Positions 10,466-20,241 of a stretch of 64,000 bases of DNA are shown here, piece by piece. The translations under genes were made by a program, and so were the position numbers. The stretch's first letter is position 1. Each line of letters opens with the position of its first letter. This DNA comes from Paramacrobiotus metropolitanus. Taxonomy: Eukaryota; Tardigrada; Eutardigrada; Parachela; Macrobiotidae. The stretch covers positions 38,619 through 102,618 of the forward strand of contig NW_026570464.1 of the NCBI RefSeq assembly GCF_019649055.1. The letters are read 5' to 3'. The notes under the pieces are model-generated. The model searched no databases and was not told the origin of the DNA. It saw nothing but the letters and a program-made list of their open reading frames with translations.

Positions 10466-11959
10466 ATGGAAGGACGCCGACGCACCGATCGCTCTGATGA
10501 CTCCGACCGCAGTAACCGAACACATCCATATTCACGACCGGAATCCCGGTCGGGCGGATCTTCCACCCGGTCGTCTAACCGGCCTCCGAGTGTACAGGTA
10601 CCGAACATCAGAGCTAACCTAACTGCTGAGCAGCTGGCAACTATGTCAGTCGGCCCCAGTTCACGGGCCGACACACCGCTACCGCGGTCCCAGCCTCTGC
10701 CACCTCGAGCCATTCCGCCACAACTTTGGCCGCCAGGGACATTCTCTGACGATACTGGACTCCTGGTGAATGCAGCAGTAGCCGGCAGCCAGCCAAGCTC
10801 AACATCGGACCCAACGATCCGACATTATCCTCATGGCCGCACCGGCCCACCTCAACCAATTTTGTATGGTGGCTTACCGACCACTTCGGCAAACCAGCCA
10901 GTCTTCACAACTGCGGCAGTCGGGCCAACGGTCACGACTACGCCGGTCCATACTGGACCGCGGCCACAGTACACTCCGCCGCCATACTACAGTCCACATT
11001 ATGGATATCCACCGTATCCGGCGCTTGGACCTTCAAACCAGCCGCAGCCGGACATAAACCCATGGCGATACCCACCACCGTGGATGTATCCGCCAGGACC
11101 ATACGGATATCCACCGCCTTATGGCGGATATGGAGCATATGGCCAACCGCCGTATAGCCCACCTTCAGCGGCACAGCCTGACCCTAGGGGCCAGACGCCG
11201 TCTGATTCATCCATTGAGCCTCCGCGAGCAGGACCGGACGCGTATCGAACTCCAGCGCCGCCGGAAACCCAGCCAAGCGCATCACAGCTCAACGAGCCAA
11301 GTGATTACCCACTACGGGTATTTGTGAATGGACGGCTCACAATATATAACCGGCCAGAAGAGGTTCCACCAGAATTGGCGGCCGAACTTGGCTTAGCCGA
11401 ACCGGAACCAGTAGCACGGCCACCACTGAACCCAGTGTGTGTAATCAGGCGTGACCAGACTGCCCCACCGACAGAACCTGTGTCATCGCCAGAGCCAGAA
11501 GGCGAAGGGGACTTCCAATGCGATCCAACTACACCGCCGATGAGGATTGAATCCCCTATTGAACCTTTGGCCGACGGCCGAACTCCACTCTACCAACTTC
11601 AGGACAATCTGAAGGAAGTAGAGAACGCCATCCAAGAACTGGAGGCCATGATTCGAGAACCGGACAGACGCAGCCCACACTACCGTGAGATGGCTCAGCG
11701 CATCATTCTCGATCAAGATGAATTCCGGCGCCTCGCTCATGAACTTAGCGAGGAAATTGCGACCCGCCAGGCTCAAAATGAGATAATCCCTTTGCATGAC
11801 CAAACCGGTCAGGCATTGCTGGCGGCATCTCGCAGGCTGAGGGACCAGCTGGAACAATACAGGACGGAAAGACAGCTGAGGACCGAAGGATCCGCAGCAC
11901 AAACACGTCCAGCACCAGCGCCATCAGCAGCACCTCCCCCACTAATCCAACAGTCGTAG
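10466..11959 (+). CDS. Post-pol ORF-A: Pro/Tyr-rich protein with PPPY motifs and coiled coil
   Basis: ATG at 10466; the frame is open slightly upstream from a GTG. No recognised family. Residues about 1-60 are Arg/Ser-rich. About 160-260 is a Pro/Tyr/Gly-rich tract with YPP repeats and two PPPY motifs (TPPPYYS, YPPPYGG), the form of PPxY late domains that bind NEDD4-type ubiquitin ligases in retroviral Gag. About 370-480 is a charged, heptad-rich helical segment. It ends at TAG 11957-11959. In copy 2 the equivalent sequence does not stop there and leads into ORF-B, so this stop probably reflects a lost base in copy 1. Confidence 0.7.
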   Translation: MEGRRRTDRSDDSDRSNRTHPYSRPESRSGGSSTRSSNRPPSVQVPNIRANLTAEQLATMSVGPSSRADTPLPRSQPLPPRAIPPQLWPPGTFSDDTGLLVNAAVAGSQPSSTSDPTIRHYPHGRTGPPQPILYGGLPTTSANQPVFTTAAVGPTVTTTPVHTGPRPQYTPPPYYSPHYGYPPYPALGPSNQPQPDINPWRYPPPWMYPPGPYGYPPPYGGYGAYGQPPYSPPSAAQPDPRGQTPSDSSIEPPRAGPDAYRTPAPPETQPSASQLNEPSDYPLRVFVNGRLTIYNRPEEVPPELAAELGLAEPEPVARPPLNPVCVIRRDQTAPPTEPVSSPEPEGEGDFQCDPTTPPMRIESPIEPLADGRTPLYQLQDNLKEVENAIQELEAMIREPDRRSPHYREMAQRIILDQDEFRRLAHELSEEIATRQAQNEIIPLHDQTGQALLAASRRLRDQLEQYRTERQLRTEGSAAQTRPAPAPSAAPPPLIQQS

Positions 11960-12023
11960 TTACCGCTACGACAGGGGAATCTTCCGCGCCACCAGTGCCC
12001 AGCCTACGTCTACCGACGAGGCA

Positions 12024-15000
12024 ATGTTGACAGCCACTGGTTTGGAATTGCGCGAACCAGCATCTTCTCCGTATGATCTGAGGGCTTACCCAGACATACC
12101 GCCCTTGGAGCGTGAACTACACGCCGCGGAACTCCTTGAAGAGGAAATCCGCAAGGCTATCACCAGCCTGATGGGGGTGGACATCGCCACCTTACGGAGA
12201 AAAGTCGCGTTGGACCTGGAATTCCAACGCGTCCTGGAATACATAACCAGGATTAGACGGGCCATGCTTCGGTTTATGGATAAGCCGTTGGATACGGCCA
12301 ACGACGCACCATCATTGCGCGATTTCCGTAACCGGCAGTACCAGCTTGGCCTGATCGACGAAGCACTTAGGCGCGTGTTACCCAAACCCCGACCGGGGCA
12401 GCCAACACGCGTCGGACAAACTGGACCTCTCGTACCGACACGTTCCTCAACACGCCAACCGGCGGAAGAGTTGAGGATGCGAGTCTCGAGAATCATGCGG
12501 ATCTCGGCAGAACGGTTCGCAGCCGGACCAGCACTTAGTCGACCAGCCAGCGCGTCGGACACAGAAACCGACAGCGATATTGAATGGTTCGACATGCCGG
12601 ATCCGATCCCAGTACCAGGCTTAACAGCTCCGCCTGATCACTTGGTTGCGCCAGAACGACAGGTCCACCCTAGACCAGGTTCACTGGCGCCACCACCAGA
12701 CATAGCGGAACGCCTGGGACTGATAATGAGGGGTGACGTCACGCGAAGCAGACCAGCTTATACGGACGATTTCCCAGTACTGAACGAACCGGCCAATGCC
12801 AATCAACCGGCCCCCAGGACTTTACGTCAACAATGGGACGAAGATCAAGCAGCAGCGGACCAACGGTTACGCGAAGCTGACACGGGGCCAAGGCAGATGA
12901 CAGTACCTCAAATGGTGAGGCAACGGCACTTGATCCAAGACGCCGAAGACATTGAACGCCGTCTAACCAATCGGATCCGAGAGCTCAGCCCATTTGACCC
13001 AGAAGCGGCCAAGCTGACAAAACAGCAGCAGAGCCTAGCCCAACGGGTGGCTCTGCTCAAGGGCCTTACCTCTAACCACACGATGCCTACCGGTTCATCG
13101 TTAGTGGCTATGGACCACACTATAAGATGGATCCGTGAATTCATCGAAGATTACTGGAAGGTCCACCGACCTGGCCCGTCAACCACGGCACGCTCCAGTG
13201 ACTTCGATCCAGTAAACGAATGGCGACCATCACCAGTGTCCGAGCCAGCACTTTTGGCCCTGACATATGAACCGGCCGCCCCAATATCAGTTGGACAGCC
13301 AATTCCAACTGAGTTGGCCCAGGCCCTACCGGTGCCTGGTCCAACATCAAGCCAAACAACGGGCACTGCTGGACCTGCCCCAGCGGACAGCAGTAAAGAA
13401 GTCCCACAGCAGGACGTCGAAATGGACGTGAGCCTGCCTGACAATACCCTTGAGCTCTGCTCGGAGAAGCCAGCCGAAGCAGAGCCGACACCGGTCCAAC
13501 CGACTGGTGAACCGACAAGTCCAATGGCTGTTGATGCGCCAACGGCGTCGTAACAGCCTACGTCGAAGCCAACTGAAGGCGACACATCAAGTAGAACCCC
13601 TGTTGTACGGCCAACGCCCAGGAAATCGACAGGAGGACGGCCAGAACCAGCCACTCCTGCTACAACAGGCGGCCCACAGTCGCCCAGGTTCAAGAAGAAG
13701 AAGAGGACTCCCCCAGAAGCAGAGGAGCCTCCTTCACAACGGTCACTCCCACCTTGGCGAGGGCCAAGAGAAAACTTGGAGCTGAACCGCCCAACCAGGC
13801 CCACTCTACCAGCGTGGAGTGGCCCGCCAACGGACTTAGATGTTCCTGGCCCTACCAGGCCAGGCCGGTCCATACTCAAGCCGAAGAAGGCGGAACCACC
13901 GACTTTGACGCTTCGCGGCCTACCGACCAAGAAGAAGAAGTCGCCGCCAAAGAATTTTCCTGGTAAACGACATGTGCTTTCACCACCGGAAGCACCAAAG
14001 ATTCCGTCAGGAACAACTCAGCCCTTGCGGGACGAACCTCCAACGAGGCATCGAATCCGACTGACTCAAACAGAGTCAGGGGACGACCCGCACAACCATG
14101 TTGTAAGCGAGATCATAGAACTTGATCTTCGCTTAAACCTTACTGAGGAGGATATGCGCCAGCGACTACGCGCCGGCGATCCAACACTAACGGACCGTGA
14201 GATTGACCGCATCAACCGCGGTTGTCAACAGATGGTCCAAGGACGCACAATTCTCATCAGAAAACTGATGGCTATGCGGAGCAAGAGCCAGGCACTTCGC
14301 CAACGCAAGTTGCCCAGCGAAATAATCGAGCATGCCATCTACATCCGTGGCCCTCACATTAACCCAAGGGCATGGACAGTTGAACCGCGCCCACGACCAG
14401 GCCAGCCAGTGGAAGACGAACTTCCACCGGAGGAAGCAGCAAGTGAGGACGAACATCCTCAACTGCCAGCGGCCTTCTGGGGCGTCTCCTCTAGCGAGGA
14501 GTCGGAGATCGAGGAAGACTTGGACGAAAATGTCCAAAGGGCGTTATATGAGACCAGTCAGGTCCGGCTACCTTCAACGAAGGAATCGCCACGCCGAAGC
14601 CGATCTCCATCAAAAAGGACTTCTCCTGGACGCGCCACATCAACTCCGGCGCGAATGCCCAGTATGCCGGCCATCGAACCGGCGCCTGCCAGGTTCACAC
14701 CGAGCCGGCCAGGCAAGTCCCAAACCAAAGAGAGGATGGATACAACACCTCCTCCAGAGCCAACGATGACCATTACGGTGGAACGAATCGCAGCACCTAC
14801 GGTGTCCGCAGATTCAACACTTGAGCCAGTAACGGTCACGGTTAGGACTCCTGCACCAGTGGTCGCAGAATCGGCCAGAATGACGGTGCGGATAACTCCG
14901 GCTGTCTCGGCCCAAGAAGTGGAAGCTGACGCGGCCTTGATGCCCATGAGTGCTCTCACTCCTATCGAGCAGAGACACTTACTGATCCATGCTGACCATA

Positions 15001-16793
15001 ACGAGCGCCGGCAATATCCGTTCCTGCTCACAAAGAGACAGGAGGCCAAGGAGCAGAATCGTATGGAAGAATACGACATGATAACCGAAATGCTCCTATC
15101 CTTGGTCCTACGGATGATAGACGATTACCGGCGCCGTCGCAACCAGAAAGCCTTTCCCCCACCGGAGGAAGACTTTAGAATGGCTGAAACCCTGTCGTCA
15201 AACGCGCCACCAACCGTGGTATCGCCAAAGACGCAGGCACAACCACCAGCGGCTTCAGAGCCAATGGACACTTCTCCGTCTGGACCTGTGGCCATTGTGC
15301 CACAGCCAGAACCAGCCCAACTGGAGGAGCCACCGAAGGCCATTTCGTCGGCGCAGGATACAACGGGCCAAAGTCAGTCCGGAACAGGGCCAACGGCCGC
15401 TGCTCCGATAAACTTGACGAACATGCCCGCCAGCATCGACGACATACCTTTCGGCCGTCCGGTTACTTTCCCAGCAACAGGGACAATGGAGAATTTTGCA
15501 CTCGGCCTGGGTGTAATTCACTCAGCTTACTCCCAACGGAGTAAGCAGCCGAGAAAAGCCAAAAACCCAGAGAGGGCCAAACCGGCCTCTCGTCCAACTT
15601 CTCCACAACCGAGGACCAAACCGGCCACTCGTCCAAACTCCCCTCAACCGAGTGGAAGTCAGGCGACCGTATCACGGCCAACATCTAATCCAGAGGCCGA
15701 ACGGAATCGCCAGAAGAAACAAGCGGCCAAAGACAAGAAAAGTCATGAGGCCAAGATCGCCCAGCTCGAAAAACGGCTGTCAGGCGATGAAGACGTCCAA
15801 GTCCTATCGGACAGTATGGACAAGTCACAAGAGCCAGCACAATATCGTCCATGGCAAGAAGAGGAATACGAGCCAGTTCCCGAAGGTGAACCGCCTTCGG
15901 AGGAGACAATGCTCCCCGCGCCTGGAGACGATGAAGCTGAACTCCCGGACCCTGGACCGGAGGCCACGCACATTGAGATCCCAACGGGTCCATATGTGCG
16001 CCAATGGGTGGCAGCGGCCAGGATCATGAGACGCACAACAGGAAGAGACATGTACCAGTGTCTCGTCCGAGTTCTCCGAGCCAGAATGGTACATGGAGAA
16101 GAATTCAGAGGGCTACCGCCAGCGGACCGTGTACTAACGGCACCCTTTATGCGGCGAGTAGTAACTCTCATCCTGGATATGGGACTTCTGGTCCGCACAC
16201 ACCGTGACTGGACCAGCATGATGGAGCTTCACGTGCCTCATCGGCCAGCAGGGCTTTCCCGTAGCCGGAATTACCCCTTCCACCAGATATGCAGGACCAT
16301 CGCTTACCTGCATAACCCAAAAGGCTCCAATTTAGTCGACATCGTTAGGACCCTTAATGCTCTCTATTACAAAGGAGAGGGTGACCTGGAAGAACTAGAG
16401 CGCATCATACTCGACGAGTTGTTAGCGCTGGTTAAGGATGGAACCTTGGAGACGACCAACGCCTACCGGGCGGAAGCTATCCGCTTCACCATTCCCGGGT
16501 TCATCCCGCAGAAGACCCAACGGTCTCTGTACGTGTCACACGATGTGGGCACAAAATGGGACCCGGATAGGAAGAAAGCGGTCGGACCGCCGAAAGACAA
16601 GTTGACCGGCAGCCAAGGAGGCATACTTGATCTCCCAAGTGGCCAAACTGCCTGGTCCAAAGAACTTGCCGGTAGAAAAGCCTCCTCGACCATCCGTTAC
16701 AAGAAGAGAATTGGCTGCACGCCAAGAAGCGGAGGACGAGATGCGCGCAGCCGGAATTCGACCTGCGTCCAGGGACACAGTGTCACTGCCTAA
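12024..16793 (+). pseudogene. Post-pol ORF-B: very long structural-type protein, interrupted by one stop
   Basis: One frame runs from ATG 12024 to 16793 with a single TAA at 13551-13553. The copy 2 equivalent codes for serine there. The N-terminal 510 residues are helical and charged. A basic Pro/Lys-rich linker (about 13560-13970) follows, then a helical domain (EIIELDLRLNLTEEDMRQRL at about 14110) and a long Pro/Thr/Ala-rich disordered region. At about 15990-16560 lies a compact, conserved domain (QWVAAARIMRRTTG through AIRFTIPGFIPQ) with repeated helix-turn-helix-like segments ending VVTLILDMGLLVRT and ILDELLALVKDGTL. I recognise no family; winged-helix is a guess. A 2-nt deletion near 16611 relative to copy 2 throws the end out of frame. 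Confidence 0.65.
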
Positions 16794-17262
16794 CGCAGCT
16801 GGCCGGTCCAGACCTCCTTCGCCAGCCTTATCGGCCACATCCACAAAGAGCCGAAAGGCCACGGCTACAAAGGAAAAGAGGGAAAAAGATCCCTCACCGC
16901 AGCCAAGCGATTCGGACTCTGAGGACTCACAACCGGAGGACTCAGAGGATGACGAACAAGAAGAGCCGGACCAGGACCAAACCATGGAGTCCCAAAAGTC
17001 TGACTCTGATGATGATGATGACCAAAGCCCTGGTAAACTTACCATGGACCTCCCACCGGACCATGACATGGAAACCCCACCCGGTGACGAGAATCAGCCA
17101 CCTAACGGTGACCAGGACATGGAGGACCAGGGTGGCGCAGAAGGCGCCAACCAGGAACAAGGCAACGCAGAGGGCGCTAGCCAAGAAAGTCCAGCCAGCG
17201 TGGACAACGCTGAGCCAAGTGGAAGCGCTGCATCGCCCGAACGGAAAGGATGCGCGACTTGA
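16627..17262 (+). pseudogene. C-terminal part of ORF-B, acidic tail, in shifted frame
   Basis: Copy 2 reads straight from the conserved domain into this sequence (LISQVAKLPGPK...). Copy 1 lacks 2 nt near 16611 and changes frame. The tail is Ser/Asp/Glu-rich with an Asp run (about 17005-17020) and Asn/Gln/Gly-rich repeats. It ends TGA at 17260-17262 and overlaps the ATG of ORF-C by 13 nt. Confidence 0.6.
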
Positions 17263-18047
17263 CCTCATCGGAATCAGATGACGGTGAGATTCCATGGACT
17301 TTACCTGACCCGTGCCCGGCCATACCGCGGATCGACTATGTCTCGCCACCAACACCAAAGGTGGCCAGGAAATGGCCCGGCGGCCCTTCTAAAAAGCCGC
17401 GGATCTCCAACTCTGATAAGCGATGGGCATACATCAAGGCGGCCCTTAAGGCGCTGTCCCAAACGGGTACAACCCTTGCTACAGGGGGCTTGGCCTTCCA
17501 ACTCATCAAGAAATGGAATGGCCCGCCGCTGACCAAGTCCAAAGTGATGAAGTACATACAGATGGCCTACCATGAAGGAGCCATATTACGGACCCATCTG
17601 CCCAATACGCAGATCTTCTACACTTTTCCACCGGAAAAAGTGGATAAGGCTCCTCAAGGTTACTGGGAATGGCGTAACGCCGTCCTCACAGTGCTGACCA
17701 CCACTCAGCACCCATTAGGCCTCACACGAGGCGAAATAGCCAACCAGCTCCTGGGCCGATACGACCTGAACGTCATCTCGCACCATCCACAACTTATCGA
17801 TGGGATAGCATACATGCCGAACCAGGGCCGCCCTAGCGGGTTGTACCCTATTTGCGAGGACGTCAGATACGTCGTACGGAAGATGTTAAACGAAGGATGG
17901 CTCGTGCAAACTGTTGACGAGCCCGAGGCCCAGCAGCGGTACAGACAACATAACATCCCACCGGATCGTTACGGCCCTCGTCCCACCGAATCCGACTCCT
18001 TGGCCTCAACCAAGTCCAAGAAGAAGCGGCGTACTTACCATCAGTGA
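17250..18047 (+). CDS. Post-pol ORF-C: probable winged-helix-type nucleic-acid-binding protein
   Basis: ATG at 17250, 265 residues, intact here and recognisable in copy 2 (58454-57663, broken). After an acidic, Pro-rich start come two helical modules of similar layout: WAYIKAALKALSQTG through KVMKYIQMAYHEGAILRT, and NAVLTVLTTTQHPLGLTRGE through VRYVVRKMLNEGWLVQT. The pattern (helix, LTRGEIANQLL-type helix-turn-helix, then a hydrophobic strand) is what tandem winged helices look like. No family is identified. The basic C-terminus (KSKKKRR) could be a nuclear signal. Its start overlaps the ORF-B stop, so reinitiation or splicing may be used. Confidence 0.65.
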   Translation: MRDLTSSESDDGEIPWTLPDPCPAIPRIDYVSPPTPKVARKWPGGPSKKPRISNSDKRWAYIKAALKALSQTGTTLATGGLAFQLIKKWNGPPLTKSKVMKYIQMAYHEGAILRTHLPNTQIFYTFPPEKVDKAPQGYWEWRNAVLTVLTTTQHPLGLTRGEIANQLLGRYDLNVISHHPQLIDGIAYMPNQGRPSGLYPICEDVRYVVRKMLNEGWLVQTVDEPEAQQRYRQHNIPPDRYGPRPTESDSLASTKSKKKRRTYHQ

Positions 18048-18237
18048 CCTAGGCTTAGAATTCGCATAGGGTCTAGGGGGTGATCCCGAAATAATTAACC
18101 GGGCAAGAAAAGCCTAGTTAACAAATCACACGTAAAATCATAGGGACGTAAAACATAGGGCGTAATTATTATAGGGACCCGTCATAGAAAGCGGACTTAA
18201 CCTCATTCTGCAAGTTTCATTTCTGTTACCACAGAGA
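18048..18237 (+). other. Spacer between ORF-C and ORF-D
   Basis: No ORF. It contains repeated short motifs (ATAGGG, GGGACGTA). It is conserved in copy 2 (57474-57660), so it may carry a promoter or splice site for ORF-D. Confidence 0.35.
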
Positions 18238-20196
18238 ATGGGACTTACATCGCAGCAGAAATACGAACCGCGATGCTCGGACTGCAGACGCAACAGCGGC
18301 TATAGCATGACACATCCTCACCGCCGGGACAATTCCTCACGGGAGTTGTTCCCCTGCGCATACCACCTGCGGCCGGGCTTCCGCGACGAGAGCGAACGAG
18401 CCTACTGCTTCTACCTGGAAGTGGTGAGAGGCAACTTTGATGCATATATACACATGACCAGCCGCGACGGAAGCCACCTGATTCCCCTACTGAGGGATCA
18501 TGAGCAGATAGAGATCTACGATCTCTACATGCAACGTAGTGGCGCCCGACAACCTGGCTGGTGCAGTACCGGAACTCCAATTCCTCCACTCAGCCAATCG
18601 GCTCGAGAACGGAAGGACGAGCGGGACCGGGAACGTCGATCCCGCAACTCAGGATCTGACCAGTCCTCAGGGCGTGGCCCAACGGCCGCCCCGAGAAATT
18701 ACGACCGTCAGCGGCCACCATCAGGCTCTCGATCCTACGGACACGAGTTGCCCATACCCATGGAATACAACCAGGGGTTCGAAAAAACGATCCTGGAAAA
18801 CATCAACAAAGCTATGGTTGACCAGGTGGCCCGACAGCTGATGGAAGGTGGATTGCTGGATGCCTTGAAAAGCCAGCCAGCGCGCACCGAGCAGCGCACG
18901 CCACTGGCACCGCTACCGCGGAACCCAGATGACTTACGTCATCAGATCCAGAGCCGCAACCAGGACCAAAGTGGCCGTCAAAGCCGTAGCCAGCCCGAGC
19001 GCCAACCGCGCACATCACCCGGGAAGCGTAACGAGACCGAGTCCAGCCTGGTTGTCGCACAGTCCACCAAGCGACCAGAACGAAGTGTCAGCTCAGTGGC
19101 CCACAACATCAGTATCCAAATACCAATGGACACTGAGGCCACACTGCCAGCGGCGGACCTACCGGTCCAGCCTGCACCAACTGGCAGCACTTCGGACTTC
19201 GATCCTTACAAGTATGCTGAGGACCAGGGCATCAACATCCGGCCACTTCCCCACCGGGTTGTGACGGATTATATTATGGGCGTCATCCCATACCCCAGGG
19301 ACAGATTGGCCCAAGTGGATGCCATGGTCCAGAACCTGCAAACCTTCGTCACCCGGTCCGGACTTGAAATGGAAATGCAGCGGAAAGATTGGCCTCGTGA
19401 TTTTAGCATGGCCGAACACATACAGAACCGCGAGGGCTACCCAAAGGTCCGTGACAATGCTCTATCGAGCATCACGGACGTGAACTTACTTGGACAGCCC
19501 ATCACCAGACCGGACTGGAACGACTTGTGCCAACTGCACATTAAGGACGACCAACTTGATGTTGTCAAATACCTGGCTCAGTTCGTCCTACCGGACGCAA
19601 ACGCCAGTTTCATCATCGCAGCATGCAGAGCCGCCATAGACATCCCATGGAAACCGGCTGACCACAAGGATGACCCAGAAACACAGAAATACTCCTATAA
19701 CGGCACGATGATACGCATCTTTGCCGTCAGGCTTGGTCATTTACACTGCCACTGGGAACTGGAAGTTGCCTACCGGCAAGGACAGATCGTTCCTCGACTA
19801 TTGACCCAAGTGGCCCTTCTCGGAAACCAAATCCACGAGATCGAAGCGGGAGTCAAAATCCAGAGTGCCCTGAATGTATTCAGGAGCCACGTCAAAGATT
19901 ACCGCTATAAACGTCCAACGGACTTCGACGACAATGCGGAAGTGTTCGTCAACCGAACAGCAACGAGGAAACTTCCAACGAAGTTTCGAACTCAGCGATC
20001 CTCAACAGGATCGTCCACACATGTCCAAACCCAGGCCGTCCAACCAGACCAAGATCCTCAGCCGACCAGCACCTCCAGCCAACACCAACAAAACCTGACA
20101 GAACAGGAATTGGCGGCCATGGAGGAAAGCGTCGTCGACCCACTCAACCCTGGGTTGGGCGACGGCGACCAAGCCGGACAAGGAGGGCAGGGATAG
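18238..20196 (+). CDS. Post-pol ORF-D: Cys-motif protein with long helical C-terminal domain
   Basis: ATG 18238, 652 residues, intact in copy 1. Residues about 1-110 form a compact region with CSDCRR and further Cys/His residues, possibly zinc-binding, and aromatic-rich YCFYLEVVRGNFDAYIHM. Residues about 115-320 are Arg/Gln/Ser/Pro-rich. Residues about 320-580 are a well-conserved, mostly helical domain (FDPYKYAEDQGINIRPL through DYRYKRPTDFDD), with WNDLCQLHIKDDQLDVVKYL and FIIAACRAAIDIPW. No transmembrane segment, signal peptide or envelope feature is seen. I do not recognise the family. In copy 2 it is shattered by several frameshifts. Confidence 0.72.
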   Translation: MGLTSQQKYEPRCSDCRRNSGYSMTHPHRRDNSSRELFPCAYHLRPGFRDESERAYCFYLEVVRGNFDAYIHMTSRDGSHLIPLLRDHEQIEIYDLYMQRSGARQPGWCSTGTPIPPLSQSARERKDERDRERRSRNSGSDQSSGRGPTAAPRNYDRQRPPSGSRSYGHELPIPMEYNQGFEKTILENINKAMVDQVARQLMEGGLLDALKSQPARTEQRTPLAPLPRNPDDLRHQIQSRNQDQSGRQSRSQPERQPRTSPGKRNETESSLVVAQSTKRPERSVSSVAHNISIQIPMDTEATLPAADLPVQPAPTGSTSDFDPYKYAEDQGINIRPLPHRVVTDYIMGVIPYPRDRLAQVDAMVQNLQTFVTRSGLEMEMQRKDWPRDFSMAEHIQNREGYPKVRDNALSSITDVNLLGQPITRPDWNDLCQLHIKDDQLDVVKYLAQFVLPDANASFIIAACRAAIDIPWKPADHKDDPETQKYSYNGTMIRIFAVRLGHLHCHWELEVAYRQGQIVPRLLTQVALLGNQIHEIEAGVKIQSALNVFRSHVKDYRYKRPTDFDDNAEVFVNRTATRKLPTKFRTQRSSTGSSTHVQTQAVQPDQDPQPTSTSSQHQQNLTEQELAAMEESVVDPLNPGLGDGDQAGQGGQG

Positions 20197-20214
20197 GCCA
20201 ATGGCCATTCCTGC

Positions 20215-20241
20215 ATGTTGGCCCTAAAAAGGGACCAACAT
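20215..20241 (+). repeat. Conserved hairpin after ORF-D
   Basis: ATGTTGG-CCCT pairs with AGGG-ACCAACAT across an A-rich loop, with one bulged base. Copy 2 has the same hairpin at 55510-55536 with a loop change only. It begins 18 nt after the ORF-D stop. Confidence 0.6.

Noticed and set aside
18238-20196. Envelope glycoprotein for the giant element (ORF-D)
   Set aside because: No signal peptide, membrane segment, furin site or glycosylation-rich ectodomain; composition is Arg/Gln-rich and helical.
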